Below are positions 32,753 to 40,921 of a stretch of 57,211 nucleotides of DNA, piece after piece. Within the stretch, counting starts at the first letter, position 1, and every line of letters begins with the position of its first letter. The DNA lies in NCBI GenBank assembly GCA_017503015.1, contig JAFVTX010000058.1, positions 1 to 57,211 on the forward strand, written 5' to 3'. Made by a program: the position numbers and the translations under genes. Origin of the DNA: Fibrobacter sp. (lineage in GTDB: Bacteria; Fibrobacterota; Fibrobacteria; Fibrobacterales; Fibrobacteraceae). The notes below the pieces were generated by a model, which did no database searches, was not told the DNA's origin, and saw nothing but the letters and a program-made list of their open reading frames with translations.

Positions 32753-33799
32753 ATGGCTACAAAGAAAAAAGCTTCACCTGCGAAAAAAGCCCCTGTAAAG
32801 GCTGCTGTCAAGAAGGCCGCTCCCGCAAAGGCTGCTGCCAAGAAGCCTGCTGCGAAGGCCCCTGCAAAGAAGGCTGCTCCGGCAAAGGCTCCAGCCAAGA
32901 AAACGGCTCCGGCCAAGAAGGCTGCTCCCGCGAAAAAGGCGGCACCTGCGAAGGCTCCCGCCAAGAAGGCTGTGCCCGCGAAAAAAGTTGCTCCTGCCAA
33001 AAAGGTAGCTCCGGCAAAGAAGCTCGCTCCCGCAAAGAAACCTGCGGTGAACCCCCCCGCCAAGGCTCCTGCCAAGAAACCGGCTCCTACAAAGGCTCCT
33101 GCTGTCAAGAAGCCCGCTCCCGTCAAGGAAACTCCGAAGACCGTCAAGAAGGACAAGGTCGAGAAGGTCAAGGGCGGCAAGAAGCCTGCGTCTGCTCCTG
33201 TTGAAGCGGAAACTGTAGCTGAAGAAGTGATGGAAACTGCTGCCGAAGTCAAGGGAACAAAGCAGGGCAAGGGCGGCAAGCCCAAGATCGAACTGCCTTT
33301 TGCCGTGCTCCTGGAAGGTGGCAAGCGCCTTTCCAAGACCATCATGTTCTACGAAATCGACGAGCACGAAGACGGCGCCAACAAGAAGAAGGTGTCCTCT
33401 GAGCTCAAGAATCTTGAAAAGAAGCCCACCATGGCGATCCGCCGCAAGGCCTCTCTTGCCGAAGAGACCCAGGAAGAGCTGACGGAACGCATCTTGAAGG
33501 AACTGGAAGAGCAGAACCTGGCGTTTACCCGGGAAGCGGCGACCCAGATTTGCACCCGCTGCAACAAGAACCTGGTCTCTCCGGAATTCTGGGTGGACAA
33601 GCACCTGGGCTACTGCGAAGAATGTGCCGCCATCCTCAAGCTTGGCCAGTCCAAGGAAGCCCGTAAGGTAGATTACCAGATGGGTCTTCTCGGCCAGGAT
33701 TCCCTGGACGAAGAGGATGAGGACAATGAATTCATGGACGGTCCCGATGCTGCAGACTTGAAGGAAGCGGAAGAGGAACTGGCCGAAATGGACGATTAA
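32753..33799 (+). CDS. Histone H1-like / DksA-type zinc finger fusion protein
   Basis: A 348-residue protein with three distinct parts. Residues ~1-150 are almost only Lys, Ala and Pro in AKKAAPAKKA-type repeats, like bacterial histone H1 homologues and eukaryotic H1 tails, which bind DNA by charge. Residues ~175-300 include a DksA/TraR-type zinc finger: Cys267 and Cys270 (CTRC), then Cys288 and Cys291 (CEEC), preceded by a helical segment. The last ~40 residues are strongly acidic (DEEDEDNEF; EEELAEMDD). The protein could join nucleoid binding to RNA polymerase contact. It lies behind the cyclophilin and ends at a terminator at 33818. Confidence 0.85.
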   Translation: MATKKKASPAKKAPVKAAVKKAAPAKAAAKKPAAKAPAKKAAPAKAPAKKTAPAKKAAPAKKAAPAKAPAKKAVPAKKVAPAKKVAPAKKLAPAKKPAVNPPAKAPAKKPAPTKAPAVKKPAPVKETPKTVKKDKVEKVKGGKKPASAPVEAETVAEEVMETAAEVKGTKQGKGGKPKIELPFAVLLEGGKRLSKTIMFYEIDEHEDGANKKKVSSELKNLEKKPTMAIRRKASLAEETQEELTERILKELEEQNLAFTREAATQICTRCNKNLVSPEFWVDKHLGYCEECAAILKLGQSKEARKVDYQMGLLGQDSLDEEDEDNEFMDGPDAADLKEAEEELAEMDD

Positions 33800-33817
33800 T
33801 CGTTACAGGTCGTTGAA

Positions 33818-33856
33818 TAAAAAAGCGCAGACCCTTAGATGGATCTGCGTTTTTTG
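33818..33856. terminator. Bidirectional intrinsic terminator between the H1-like gene and lexA
   Basis: The stem CGCAGA/TCTGCG is extended by partial CC/GG pairing. It is flanked by A residues on the left and T residues on the right, so it can stop transcription arriving from both convergent genes. Confidence 0.82.
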
Positions 33857-33936
33857 CTTAAATATGTATGGCCGCGACGACGAATCTTGCGAACCGAAAT
33901 GTGTGAATAAAGTGCGCGATTAAAGATGCGGAAACT

Positions 33937-34590
33937 CTAGTTCACCTTGCGCATGACACCGATGACGCGCCCTGCAATGGAAAAGTCCTTGTTGCTCTTG
34001 ACAATGATGGGGCGGTACTTGGGGTTTGCGGGCCTGAGTTCGATATGGTCGGAAGATGGCTGGTAATACTTGACGGTAGCCTCGTTGTCGATCTGGGCCA
34101 CGATGATTTCGCCCCGTTCGGCAGATTTTTGCTGGCGGGCAAAGACCAGGTCACCGTCGAAGATGCCGGCGTCGATCATGGAATCGCCACGGACCCTCAG
34201 GGCGAACACGTCGCTACGGCAGGCGAGGAAATCCCTATCGACGGTGACGGTGCCTTCCAGGTTCTGGACGGCCAAGATAGGAGCGCCTGCGGCCACGCGA
34301 CCCACGATGGGAATCTCGACGGTATTGCTGCGGGCGGTAGAGGCGTTCTTGCCATTGTCGGTATCGAGAATCTCGATGCCGCGGCTAAGGCGGGGAGAAC
34401 GGTTGATGTAGCCCTTCTTGATGAGGGCGGCCAAGATGGAACGGACCCCGTTAGTGGAGGAAATCTCGAAATGGGTGCCGATTTCCCGGACGGTAGGGGG
34501 CATGTGGTTTTCTCTGGAATATTTCTTGATGTATTCGTAAATCTCGGCCTGGCGGTCGGTCAAGTCCTTTTTTTTGCCTGAATGTTCCAT
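33937..34590 (-). CDS. lexA: LexA repressor of the SOS response
   Basis: A 217-residue LexA. The N-terminal winged helix ([35 protein letters not shown]) binds DNA. The cleavage site is the AAGAP region ([10 protein letters not shown]), and the self-cleavage serine and lysine lie in [10 protein letters not shown] and in the later ATVKYY region. It represses DNA-repair genes until RecA-stimulated autocleavage. GGGAGG precedes the ATG at 34590, which is preferred over an upstream start that would lie inside the promoter. Its own promoter carries a matching LexA box, so the gene is autoregulated. Confidence 0.97.
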   Translation of the reverse strand: MEHSGKKKDLTDRQAEIYEYIKKYSRENHMPPTVREIGTHFEISSTNGVRSILAALIKKGYINRSPRLSRGIEILDTDNGKNASTARSNTVEIPIVGRVAAGAPILAVQNLEGTVTVDRDFLACRSDVFALRVRGDSMIDAGIFDGDLVFARQQKSAERGEIIVAQIDNEATVKYYQPSSDHIELRPANPKYRPIIVKSNKDFSIAGRVIGVMRKVN

Positions 34591-34631
34591 TTTGAACCTC
34601 CCAGTATAGGGTTTGGAATTTCTATACCATA

Positions 34632-34660
34632 AATATAATGCACAATTGGGCATTTGTCAA
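34632..34660 (-). promoter_or_regulatory. lexA promoter TTGACA-17-TATATT
   Basis: On the minus strand a perfect -35 TTGACA (34655-34660) and -10 TATATT (34632-34637) are separated by 17 bp. This is the clearest promoter in the window and serves as the reference for the TATATT -10 used elsewhere. Confidence 0.85.
34639..34652 (-). promoter_or_regulatory. LexA box TGCCCAATTGTGCA
   Basis: TGCCCAATTGTGCA fits the pattern TGCNC-N4-GTGCA reported for LexA of Fibrobacter succinogenes. It fills the spacer between the -35 and -10 of lexA, so bound LexA would block RNA polymerase directly. The match also supports the taxonomic placement. Confidence 0.85.
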
Positions 34661-34714
34661 TAGGTTCACTGCACAAAATTTCATTTTTTTTTGAATGGTT
34701 GCTTTAAGATAACA

Positions 34715-34744
34715 GCAAAAAAGCAAGGCCGCTAGACCTTGCTT
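34715..34744 (-). terminator. Intrinsic terminator of serS
   Basis: Read on the minus strand, AAGCAAGG pairs with CCTTGCTT across an eight-base loop and runs into TTTTTT. It lies about 35 bp after the serS stop codon. Confidence 0.82.
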
Positions 34745-34779
34745 GAATTTTTTGCTGTTGCGGCTGCCCGCAAACAGGG

Positions 34780-36066
34780 CTATTTCTTCGGCTCGATCTT
34801 CTCGAGACCACCCATGTACGGACGCAGCACTTCAGGAATCAACAGCGAGCCGTCCTTCTGCTGGTAGTTGTCGCAAATGCCCACCATCACGCGCGGGGTG
34901 GCAAGTCCGGAACCGTTCAGCGTGTGCACGAAGGTGTTCTTGCCGTTAATCTTCGTCTTGATGTTGGCGCGGCGTGCCTGGTAGTCTTCGAAGTTGGAGC
35001 AGGAGCTGACTTCGAGCCACTTCTTTTCCACCGGAGCGTAGACTTCCAGGTCGTAGCACTTGGCGGCACCGAAACCGAGGTCGCCCTTGCAGAGGGCCAG
35101 ACGGTGGTAGGGGAGGCCGAGCTTTTCCAGGAGTTTTTCGCCGAAGCGGGTGAGTTCCTCGTGGTCTTCGTAGCTGTGTTCCGGGTGGGCAAAGTAGACC
35201 ATTTCCACCTTGTTGAACTGGTGCAGGCGGAGAAGTCCGCGGGTATCCTTGCCGTAGGAGCCGGCTTCGCGGCGGAAGCAGGCGGAGTAGGCGCAGATGC
35301 GCTTCGGAAGTTCAGATTCCGGAATCACTTCGCCGGCATAGAGGTTGGTCAGAGGCACTTCTGCGGTCGGGATGAGGAACAGGTCGTCGTCCTTGTCGCA
35401 GCGGTACATGTCTTCTTCGAACTTCGGGAGCTGGCCCGTGCCGCGCATGGTATTGCGGGTCACCAGGTACGGCGGCGTGAATTCCTCGAAGCCGTTCTTC
35501 TGGTGTTCGTCGAGGAAGAACTGGATGAGGGCGCGTTCCAGGCGGGAACCGAGACCACGGTAGACCGGGAAGCCGCTACCGGAAATCTTGGCGCCGCGTT
35601 CGAAGTCAAAAATGCCGAGGCGTTCGCCCAGGGTCTTGTGGTCCACGCGGGCAAAGTCATCGTTCTTGGTGTAGTAGTCAAACGGAATCGGGCCGTCCTT
35701 CTCCACCACGTTGTCCGAGCTGTCCTTGCCTTCCGGGGAACGCGGGGCGATGTTCGGCACGTGCATGAGCATTTCGGTCTGCTTGTAGTCCAAATCCTTG
35801 AGCTTCTTGTCGAGTTCGTCAATCTTGTCGCCCAGGGCGCGCATGGCGGCCACGGCCTCGTCGGCGTTTTCGCCCTTCTTCTTGAGGTCGCCAATCTTCT
35901 TGGATTCGGCGTTGCGTTCGCTCTTGAGGCGTTCCACTTCGGTGAGGAGCGGGCGACGTTCGTTGTCGATGGCGAGCACGTCCTTCAGGCTCACTGTGGT
36001 GTACTTCTTTTCGGTTTCAGCAATGTAGTATTCCGGATTTTCGCGGATTTTCTTGATGTCAAGCAT
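34780..36066 (-). CDS. serS: Seryl-tRNA synthetase
   Basis: A 428-residue class II aminoacyl-tRNA synthetase that charges tRNA-Ser (and tRNA-Sec where present). The N-terminal ~110 residues form the long antiparallel coiled coil that grips the tRNA variable arm. Motif 2 is CFRREAGSYGKDTRGLLR, and motif 3 includes NGSGLATPR near the C-terminus. GAGG precedes the ATG. It is a single-gene unit with a terminator at 34715. Length and motifs are standard. Confidence 0.97.
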   Translation of the reverse strand: MLDIKKIRENPEYYIAETEKKYTTVSLKDVLAIDNERRPLLTEVERLKSERNAESKKIGDLKKKGENADEAVAAMRALGDKIDELDKKLKDLDYKQTEMLMHVPNIAPRSPEGKDSSDNVVEKDGPIPFDYYTKNDDFARVDHKTLGERLGIFDFERGAKISGSGFPVYRGLGSRLERALIQFFLDEHQKNGFEEFTPPYLVTRNTMRGTGQLPKFEEDMYRCDKDDDLFLIPTAEVPLTNLYAGEVIPESELPKRICAYSACFRREAGSYGKDTRGLLRLHQFNKVEMVYFAHPEHSYEDHEELTRFGEKLLEKLGLPYHRLALCKGDLGFGAAKCYDLEVYAPVEKKWLEVSSCSNFEDYQARRANIKTKINGKNTFVHTLNGSGLATPRVMVGICDNYQQKDGSLLIPEVLRPYMGGLEKIEPKK

Positions 36067-36109
36067 TTTATGCCTCGGATGATAAAAATTTTACGCGGGT
36101 AAATTTAGC

Positions 36110-36290
36110 AAAAGTGGTTAGTGGTTAGTGGCTAGTGGCTGGGAACGAAGGATGAAATAGACTCCTAGATTGTGTAGGGGAAAGCCTTCCCCTCGCTTCC
36201 TTCGACCCTCTCAGGTCCCCGAGCTTGCCGAGGGGCCGAAGGGCGCTACCCCTTCGCCTAGGGGGACACCCCCTAAGACCCCCGCTTTCT
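36110..36290 (+). repeat. Short-word repeats and ~100 bp composite repeat, copy 1
   Basis: GTGGTTAGTGGCTAGTGGCT words (36120-36140) are followed by a ~114 bp element (36177-36290) beginning GGGGAAAGCCTTCCCCTCGC and ending GGGGGACACCCCCTAAGACC followed by CCC. The element is nearly identical to the reverse complement of 48149-48243 and resembles rearranged copies at 44851-45077 and 52976-53104. It lies upstream of the LptE-like gene. Confidence 0.8.
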
Positions 36291-36315
36291 AATCAGTATT
36301 TTCTAGATTTGAGCC

Positions 36316-36831
36316 ATGCTTTTTGCAAGATGCTTATTTCGGTCTGTCCCCATGTTTTTGGCCGTCCTATTGGCAAGCCTTCTTTCGGGCTGTTACAGCT
36401 TTACGGCGTCCACGCTGCCAAGCCACATCAAGACGGTCCAGATTCACGAGGTCGAAGACAAGACTTTGGATCCGGTGCTGGCCAACAACATCCGCGCAGG
36501 CGTGCTGGACATGTTCAAGAGCAACGCGGGCGGTGTCCGTATTGTGAACGAGAATGCCAACGCCGATTTCGAGATGACTCTTCTCAGTTACACCAACAAG
36601 CCCGAAAACTACAACAGCTCGAGTGACGTAGAGACTTACCGCGTCACCATCCGGGTGAGCGTCAAGTTCTACGACAATGTAAAAGACAAGATTATCTACG
36701 AGAACAAGTCCCTTTCGGCGGACGGAACCTACGATGTGGCCAAGAACGAGTCCGAAGACCGCCACGGCCAGGCCCGCGCCATCGAGAAACTGCAAGACCT
36801 GATCGTAGCCAATGCCCTTGCAAAGTGGTAA
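36316..36831 (+). CDS. LptE-like LPS-assembly lipoprotein
   Basis: A 171-residue lipoprotein. The signal ends in LLSGC, so the mature protein starts at the cysteine and is anchored in the outer membrane. The segment CYSFTASTLPSHIKTVQIHE and the later VRIVNENANADFEMTLLSY match LptE-family proteins of Bacteroidota/Fibrobacterota, which plug the LptD barrel and help insert lipopolysaccharide. No SD is evident and the upstream 140 bp consist of dispersed repeats. LptD is not in the window. Confidence 0.8.
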   Translation: MLFARCLFRSVPMFLAVLLASLLSGCYSFTASTLPSHIKTVQIHEVEDKTLDPVLANNIRAGVLDMFKSNAGGVRIVNENANADFEMTLLSYTNKPENYNSSSDVETYRVTIRVSVKFYDNVKDKIIYENKSLSADGTYDVAKNESEDRHGQARAIEKLQDLIVANALAKW

Positions 36832-36832
36832 A

Positions 36833-36930
36833 CAGTGATGAGTCGTGAGTGTTGAGTTATGAGTGCTCATTTCACATGCCACACCTCCCTAGATCCTAGC
36901 CCCTAAATCCAAAATCCTAGATCCTAAATC
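36833..36930 (+). repeat. Degenerate short-word repeats upstream of trmJ
   Basis: Words such as GAGTCGTGAGTGTTGAGTTA and CCTAGATCCTAAATC tile the interval from the LptE-like stop to the trmJ start, leaving no recognisable promoter or ribosome-binding site. The same words occur at 26680-26780 and 39050-39145. Confidence 0.6.
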
Positions 36931-37713
36931 ATGCGCAAATTCAGAGTTGTACTTGTTGAACCGGAACACCCTCACAATGTGGGCTTTGTAGCTCGTGCCA
37001 TGCACTGCTACGCCCTCGACGAACTGTATATCGTTTACCCCAGGCGCGACAAGGTAATTGAAAACTCTTACCACACGGCCCCCAACAGCCACGAGGTTTT
37101 GGACAAGGCGACTATCGTCCACAAGTTCGAAGACGCCATCGGGGACTGCGCCTGCGCGGTGGCCTTCAGCCGCCGCATCTACGGTTCGGCCATCAAGCAC
37201 ACCATGATGCCCGGGCTTTCGGAACTGCTGCCCGAAGATGGAACCGTCGCTCTCGTGTTTGGTCGTGAATCTTGTGGGCTGGAGACCGAAGAGGTAAATG
37301 CCTGTACCTACCAGTGCGAGATTCCTGTGCCGGGACTCATGAGCCTGAACTTGGCCCAGGCGGTAACGGTAGGCCTGTACGAACTTTGCCGTAGCGGAGC
37401 GTTGGCCAACGGCGAGGGCCGTGCCAAACGGACCACACGGGGTGTTGCCGAAACGGGGCCTGCCACCATCGAGCAGATCGACAGCTTTAAGAAGTTCATG
37501 GACCGCTACCTCACGGGGCAGTACCACGACCAGGCCTGGCGGGACAATTTCCTCAATACGCTTTTGCAGAGGCTGCACCCGACACGTAATGAACTTTCCG
37601 CCTTGTTCGGGCTAATCCGCAACATCGCCGGCAAGCCGGCCCGTCTGGAACACGCGGCAGAAAAGGCCGCCAAGGCAGCTAAAGCTGCCGATACTACAGA
37701 AAACGCGGATTAA
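36931..37713 (+). CDS. trmJ: tRNA (cytidine/uridine-2'-O-)-methyltransferase TrmJ
   Basis: A 260-residue SpoU-class (SPOUT) methyltransferase that 2'-O-methylates position 32 of tRNA. Motif 1 is EPEHPHNVGFVARAM, motif 2 FGRESCGL and motif 3 PGLMSLNLAQAV, forming the trefoil-knot SAM site; the C-terminal helical extension is usual in TrmJ. It ends in an Ala/Lys-rich tail. The start ATG directly follows a CCTAGATCCTAAATC repeat with no Shine-Dalgarno. Its stop codon overlaps the convergent phosphatase stop by three bases. Confidence 0.88.
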   Translation: MRKFRVVLVEPEHPHNVGFVARAMHCYALDELYIVYPRRDKVIENSYHTAPNSHEVLDKATIVHKFEDAIGDCACAVAFSRRIYGSAIKHTMMPGLSELLPEDGTVALVFGRESCGLETEEVNACTYQCEIPVPGLMSLNLAQAVTVGLYELCRSGALANGEGRAKRTTRGVAETGPATIEQIDSFKKFMDRYLTGQYHDQAWRDNFLNTLLQRLHPTRNELSALFGLIRNIAGKPARLEHAAEKAAKAAKAADTTENAD

Positions 37714-39011
37714 TTCTTGTTGGCAATCTTGCCGTAGAATTCACGAAAATCGTCCCAGCGGTAATACGGGGCGGCGGGGCAATTCTTTACCATCGTGGAA
37801 TCGCAAGTCACGGGCAGTTTCTGCTCGGTTTCGTTGAGCATCACCTTCACGAGAATGGGGGAGCCCTTCCTACTGGACTTGTAAAAGACAAACTGCACGT
37901 TGGCGGCCATGGGGCAGATTTCGTAGTCCCGCCAGACCTTGTGCAGGCCTTCCATTTCGGCGATTTCGATGCCTGTATTCCGCGTGTCGTTTTCCATTTG
38001 CAGCAATACGGCGAAGGGGAACACCATGGTGTCGTGACCAAAGCGCAGCGTGGCGGCAGGTTGTTTCCCGGTCTTTGCTTTTGCGGTGTCGGTGTCAATC
38101 ACCTTGTCTGCCATTTCAAGGACGTTTTTCAGGAGGGGGCGTGCGTTTTCTAGACCTTCTTTTTTACCGAAGGGATTGTTCCCGAGGACGCTGTACCACC
38201 AGGCGTTCTGTGCACGCCAGCGGGAGAAAAGCTCGTCTTCGGTCCACAGGTCGTAAAAATCAAAGCTTATTTCGGGGCTGCCTTGAAGGCTGTTTCCGAT
38301 TTCGTAAATCTTGCTGTAAAGGTCGCCCGCATCGATGTTCTTCTGTACGTATGTCGAATCATTGAAAATCGCGTGCATCATGCGGGCGGGATTCACATGG
38401 CTGTACATCTTTTCGTTTTCTTTTTGCCAGGCGGGGGTGTTGGATTCGCTGATGATTTTTCCGAAATCCAGCGGGTTGATAAAGCTCATCAGGTACTTGC
38501 CCGATTCCTGATGGATATCCAGTTTCGGTTTCTGGGCCCGCAGTTCTTCAAGGAATGCCGCCATGCTCACCACGCAACGCACACTGGTGCTTGCGTAGGC
38601 TTCGATGTAGGCGTCGTTCTTGAACACTTCAGGGAAGTTCTTCACCATGCACTTGGCAATGCCCTGGTGCTATGCAACGCCCAATCGAGTCAGGTCTCCT
38701 GCCCGCGGGGCGGCGTATTCGTCCAGATATTTGGCGCGCTCCAGCAGGCTCTTGCCCAGGTCGGTAAGCTTGCCGGCAGAGTCGGCTTTTGCAAGAGTGC
38801 TATAAAGAAAATGATAATGGTCGGCGGGCTGATGAAAGCGGCTGCCGTGCCTGCCGTAATGGCTTATATAGAACGGCTTGTAACCGGCAGGTGCCTTGGT
38901 GTACTTGGCGGTGGGAGTGGGGTAGGCGTAGTAGTTGCTGCCCATCTGGTAGCGGTCCTGGGCAAATCCAGAAATCACAATCGTGAGCAATAGCGCAATG
39001 ATAATTTTCAT
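37710..39011 (-). pseudogene. Histidine phosphatase family protein interrupted by an in-frame amber codon
   Basis: A 434-codon frame for a secreted histidine acid phosphatase (phytase/MINPP-like) carries one in-frame TAG at 38670-38672. The upstream part (residues 1-113) has a signal peptide (KIIIALLLTIVISGFAQ) and the catalytic HYGRHGSR motif; the downstream part continues in the same frame with HQGIAKCMVKNFPEVF and the second catalytic motif RFGHDTM. Relatives have glutamine or a similar residue at the position of the stop, so a single C to T change (CAG to TAG) explains it. It could be a recent pseudogene or need amber suppression; two-gene expression is unlikely because the second part lacks a signal and active-site arginine. 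Confidence 0.85.
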
Positions 39012-39039
39012 GTCGTTAATTACCGGTCAAAATGCTTAG

Positions 39040-39148
39040 TTATGGGTTTTGAGTGGTGCTACGCACCTTTGAGTTTTGAGTTTTTATAATCGCGCCTTTG
39101 ACGCCAATTTATGAACTGATAACTCGTAACTGATAACTGACAACTCGT
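39040..39148 (-). repeat. Inverted GGCGCC/GGCGCG element with short-word repeats
   Basis: Read on the minus strand, CTCGTAACTGATAACTG-type words lead into AAATTGGCGTCAAAGGCGCG and then ATTATAAAAACTCAAAACTC. The core is the same as at 2058 and 26719 but in the opposite orientation. It lies between hisI and the phosphatase. Confidence 0.65.
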
Positions 39149-39150
39149 CT

Positions 39151-39504
39151 TTACTTCCGGTCCACCACTTTAAAAAAGCAGCTTCTCGCGCCCGTGTGGC
39201 AAGCGACCTGCGGGCCCTGCATGCGGACCTTAAAGAGCAATGCGTCAGAGTCGCAGTCGGCGGCCCATTCAACGACTGTCATCACGTTTCCGCTGGTGTC
39301 GCCCTTGTGCCAGTATTCCTTGCGGCTACGGCTCCAGAACACCATCTCGCCGCATTCGTGCGTGCGGCGGAGGGCTTCCTCGTTCATCCAGGCCATCATC
39401 AGTACGTCGCCCTTGTCTGCGTCCTGCACAATTGCCGGCGCAAGTGCAACCCCGTCCACGACGACTTCAAATTTAATCTCTTTAATCAGGTCCTCGAATT
39501 TCAT
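39151..39504 (-). CDS. hisI: Phosphoribosyl-AMP cyclohydrolase
   Basis: A 117-residue single-domain HisI that opens the adenine ring of PR-AMP in histidine synthesis. Motifs: [29 protein letters not shown], zinc-binding DCDSDALL and [10 protein letters not shown]. The phosphoribosyl-ATP pyrophosphatase domain (HisE) found fused in many bacteria is absent. The ATG at 39504 with AAGGAAT upstream is chosen; it starts two bases after the FISUMP gene stop, so hisI is probably read through from that gene or from an internal promoter. No other his genes are present. Confidence 0.93.
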   Translation of the reverse strand: MKFEDLIKEIKFEVVVDGVALAPAIVQDADKGDVLMMAWMNEEALRRTHECGEMVFWSRSRKEYWHKGDTSGNVMTVVEWAADCDSDALLFKVRMQGPQVACHTGARSCFFKVVDRK

Positions 39505-39506
39505 GT

Positions 39507-40889
39507 TTATTCCTTTATGCAGCGAATGGGATGTGCTGAATTTTTCTCTGATGTATGCCAAAGAATATTTGACCAGATAAGCTCTTCGTTCATAGCGGTG
39601 TACGCATAATAACCAGCGAATGTTCCGCTTTTAGGGGATTCTTCTAAACTCCAAAAAGCTGTATATGCGTCGATTCCTTGATAATTGCCTTGGTATTTTA
39701 GGCCAGTGGAAAGCATTGAAAAACCAAATTCATCGGTTGCATCTAAATCCTTTTCTTCCCATGTTTTCATGTCTCTTAATTTTGTTGCCGCCCCATGATA
39801 GTAAGCGTATGAACCTTTATCTTCAATGCCTGTCATAATAGATTCTAATAAAGTTATCCAATCCGTTTTGTTGGGAATTCTATATCCTTCTGGGCAAATA
39901 CCTCTTAACTTTTCGTCTTCCGAAAAATTACAGAGAGCCTGAAATCCACAGGTTCCATATCCGTCTTTTTCTATAGAGACGCTGTCAACTGCAGCAGCCC
40001 ATGTATAGAGCCTTCCGTATTTTTTACAATATTCAAGGCTGTCGTTATAGCAAAAGCTGTTGGAATCTGTTTCACTCAAAACGTATCTATAATCCAGGTT
40101 TTGAGCCATCCATTCCTGGTCAAAGATTTTTACGGTTCTATAAACTTTATTTTCACGAGCGTCTAGTAATTCTCCATACTCGATGTCTGGATTTAGGTAG
40201 TCGGTTGCAACGCAATTGTACTCCTTGCAACTGTATTTTCCTTCGGGTAATACAGTCGGAATCCAGACGCTTGAACTAGATTCTTCGGAGGAACTAGATT
40301 CTTGTACAGACGACGAATAAACTGATGAGGAAGATTCTTTTAAAAAAGAACTGCTAGACGATTCAGGAACGGAACTCGATGATTCTTCTTCGGAAATTTT
40401 CGGGATGACGTTACGGTAATATGCTTTATTGTTTTCAACCTTGCAGATACATGATTCGAGGGACTTCTCTCCATAGTTTGTTATCATGGGGGAAAGATCA
40501 CCATCGCTTTCTAGTACATAGGAGCAATTTGAAATTTTGGCACGAATATGCATGTAGCGTTGTTCAGTGACAATTTCAATGTCGTAATGATTCTGAGCTT
40601 TGTTGTACCTGGAAGATGTGCATCGTGCATAGAACGCTAGCATGTTGCTCATGTACTCGTTAAGGTCATCGCATATATAATTGGCGATGAAATCATTGCC
40701 AGATAGTGAATCAACCCATGGATCGGTTTCAGTAATTCCGAATTGTTCGTTACACCATGAATCGATTTCCTGTTCTAAGGAACTAGAACTGTTGGATGAA
40801 TCCTCTGCTGAAGAACCGGAGTCCCCACCACAGGCATTAAAAAGAAGCGCAATCAGTATGCAGAAAACAAATGACCATTTATTGCTCAT
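39507..40889 (-). CDS. FISUMP-domain lipoprotein, 460 aa
   Basis: A lipoprotein with lipobox FNAC and a C-terminal FISUMP (Fibrobacter succinogenes major paralogous) domain, TIGR02145. The domain shows [24 protein letters not shown] and [17 protein letters not shown] Ser-rich linker of SSSSS and ESSSS blocks (residues ~165-210) joins an N-terminal unknown domain to it, a common spacer in Fibrobacter surface proteins. The gene is visibly richer in A and T than its neighbours and breaks the run of housekeeping genes, so it may be a recent acquisition or simply a fast-evolving surface protein. Its role at the surface is not established. Confidence 0.9.
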   Translation of the reverse strand: MSNKWSFVFCILIALLFNACGGDSGSSAEDSSNSSSSLEQEIDSWCNEQFGITETDPWVDSLSGNDFIANYICDDLNEYMSNMLAFYARCTSSRYNKAQNHYDIEIVTEQRYMHIRAKISNCSYVLESDGDLSPMITNYGEKSLESCICKVENNKAYYRNVIPKISEEESSSSVPESSSSSFLKESSSSVYSSSVQESSSSEESSSSVWIPTVLPEGKYSCKEYNCVATDYLNPDIEYGELLDARENKVYRTVKIFDQEWMAQNLDYRYVLSETDSNSFCYNDSLEYCKKYGRLYTWAAAVDSVSIEKDGYGTCGFQALCNFSEDEKLRGICPEGYRIPNKTDWITLLESIMTGIEDKGSYAYYHGAATKLRDMKTWEEKDLDATDEFGFSMLSTGLKYQGNYQGIDAYTAFWSLEESPKSGTFAGYYAYTAMNEELIWSNILWHTSEKNSAHPIRCIKE

Positions 40890-40921
40890 TGTATATAATC
40901 ATCTTGTTGTTTGTTTTATTA

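Noticed and set aside
37710-39011. Two separate genes for the histidine phosphatase halves
   Set aside because: Both halves are in one frame separated only by TAG plus a few codons, and each half lacks a catalytic motif of the other; a nonsense mutation is simpler.
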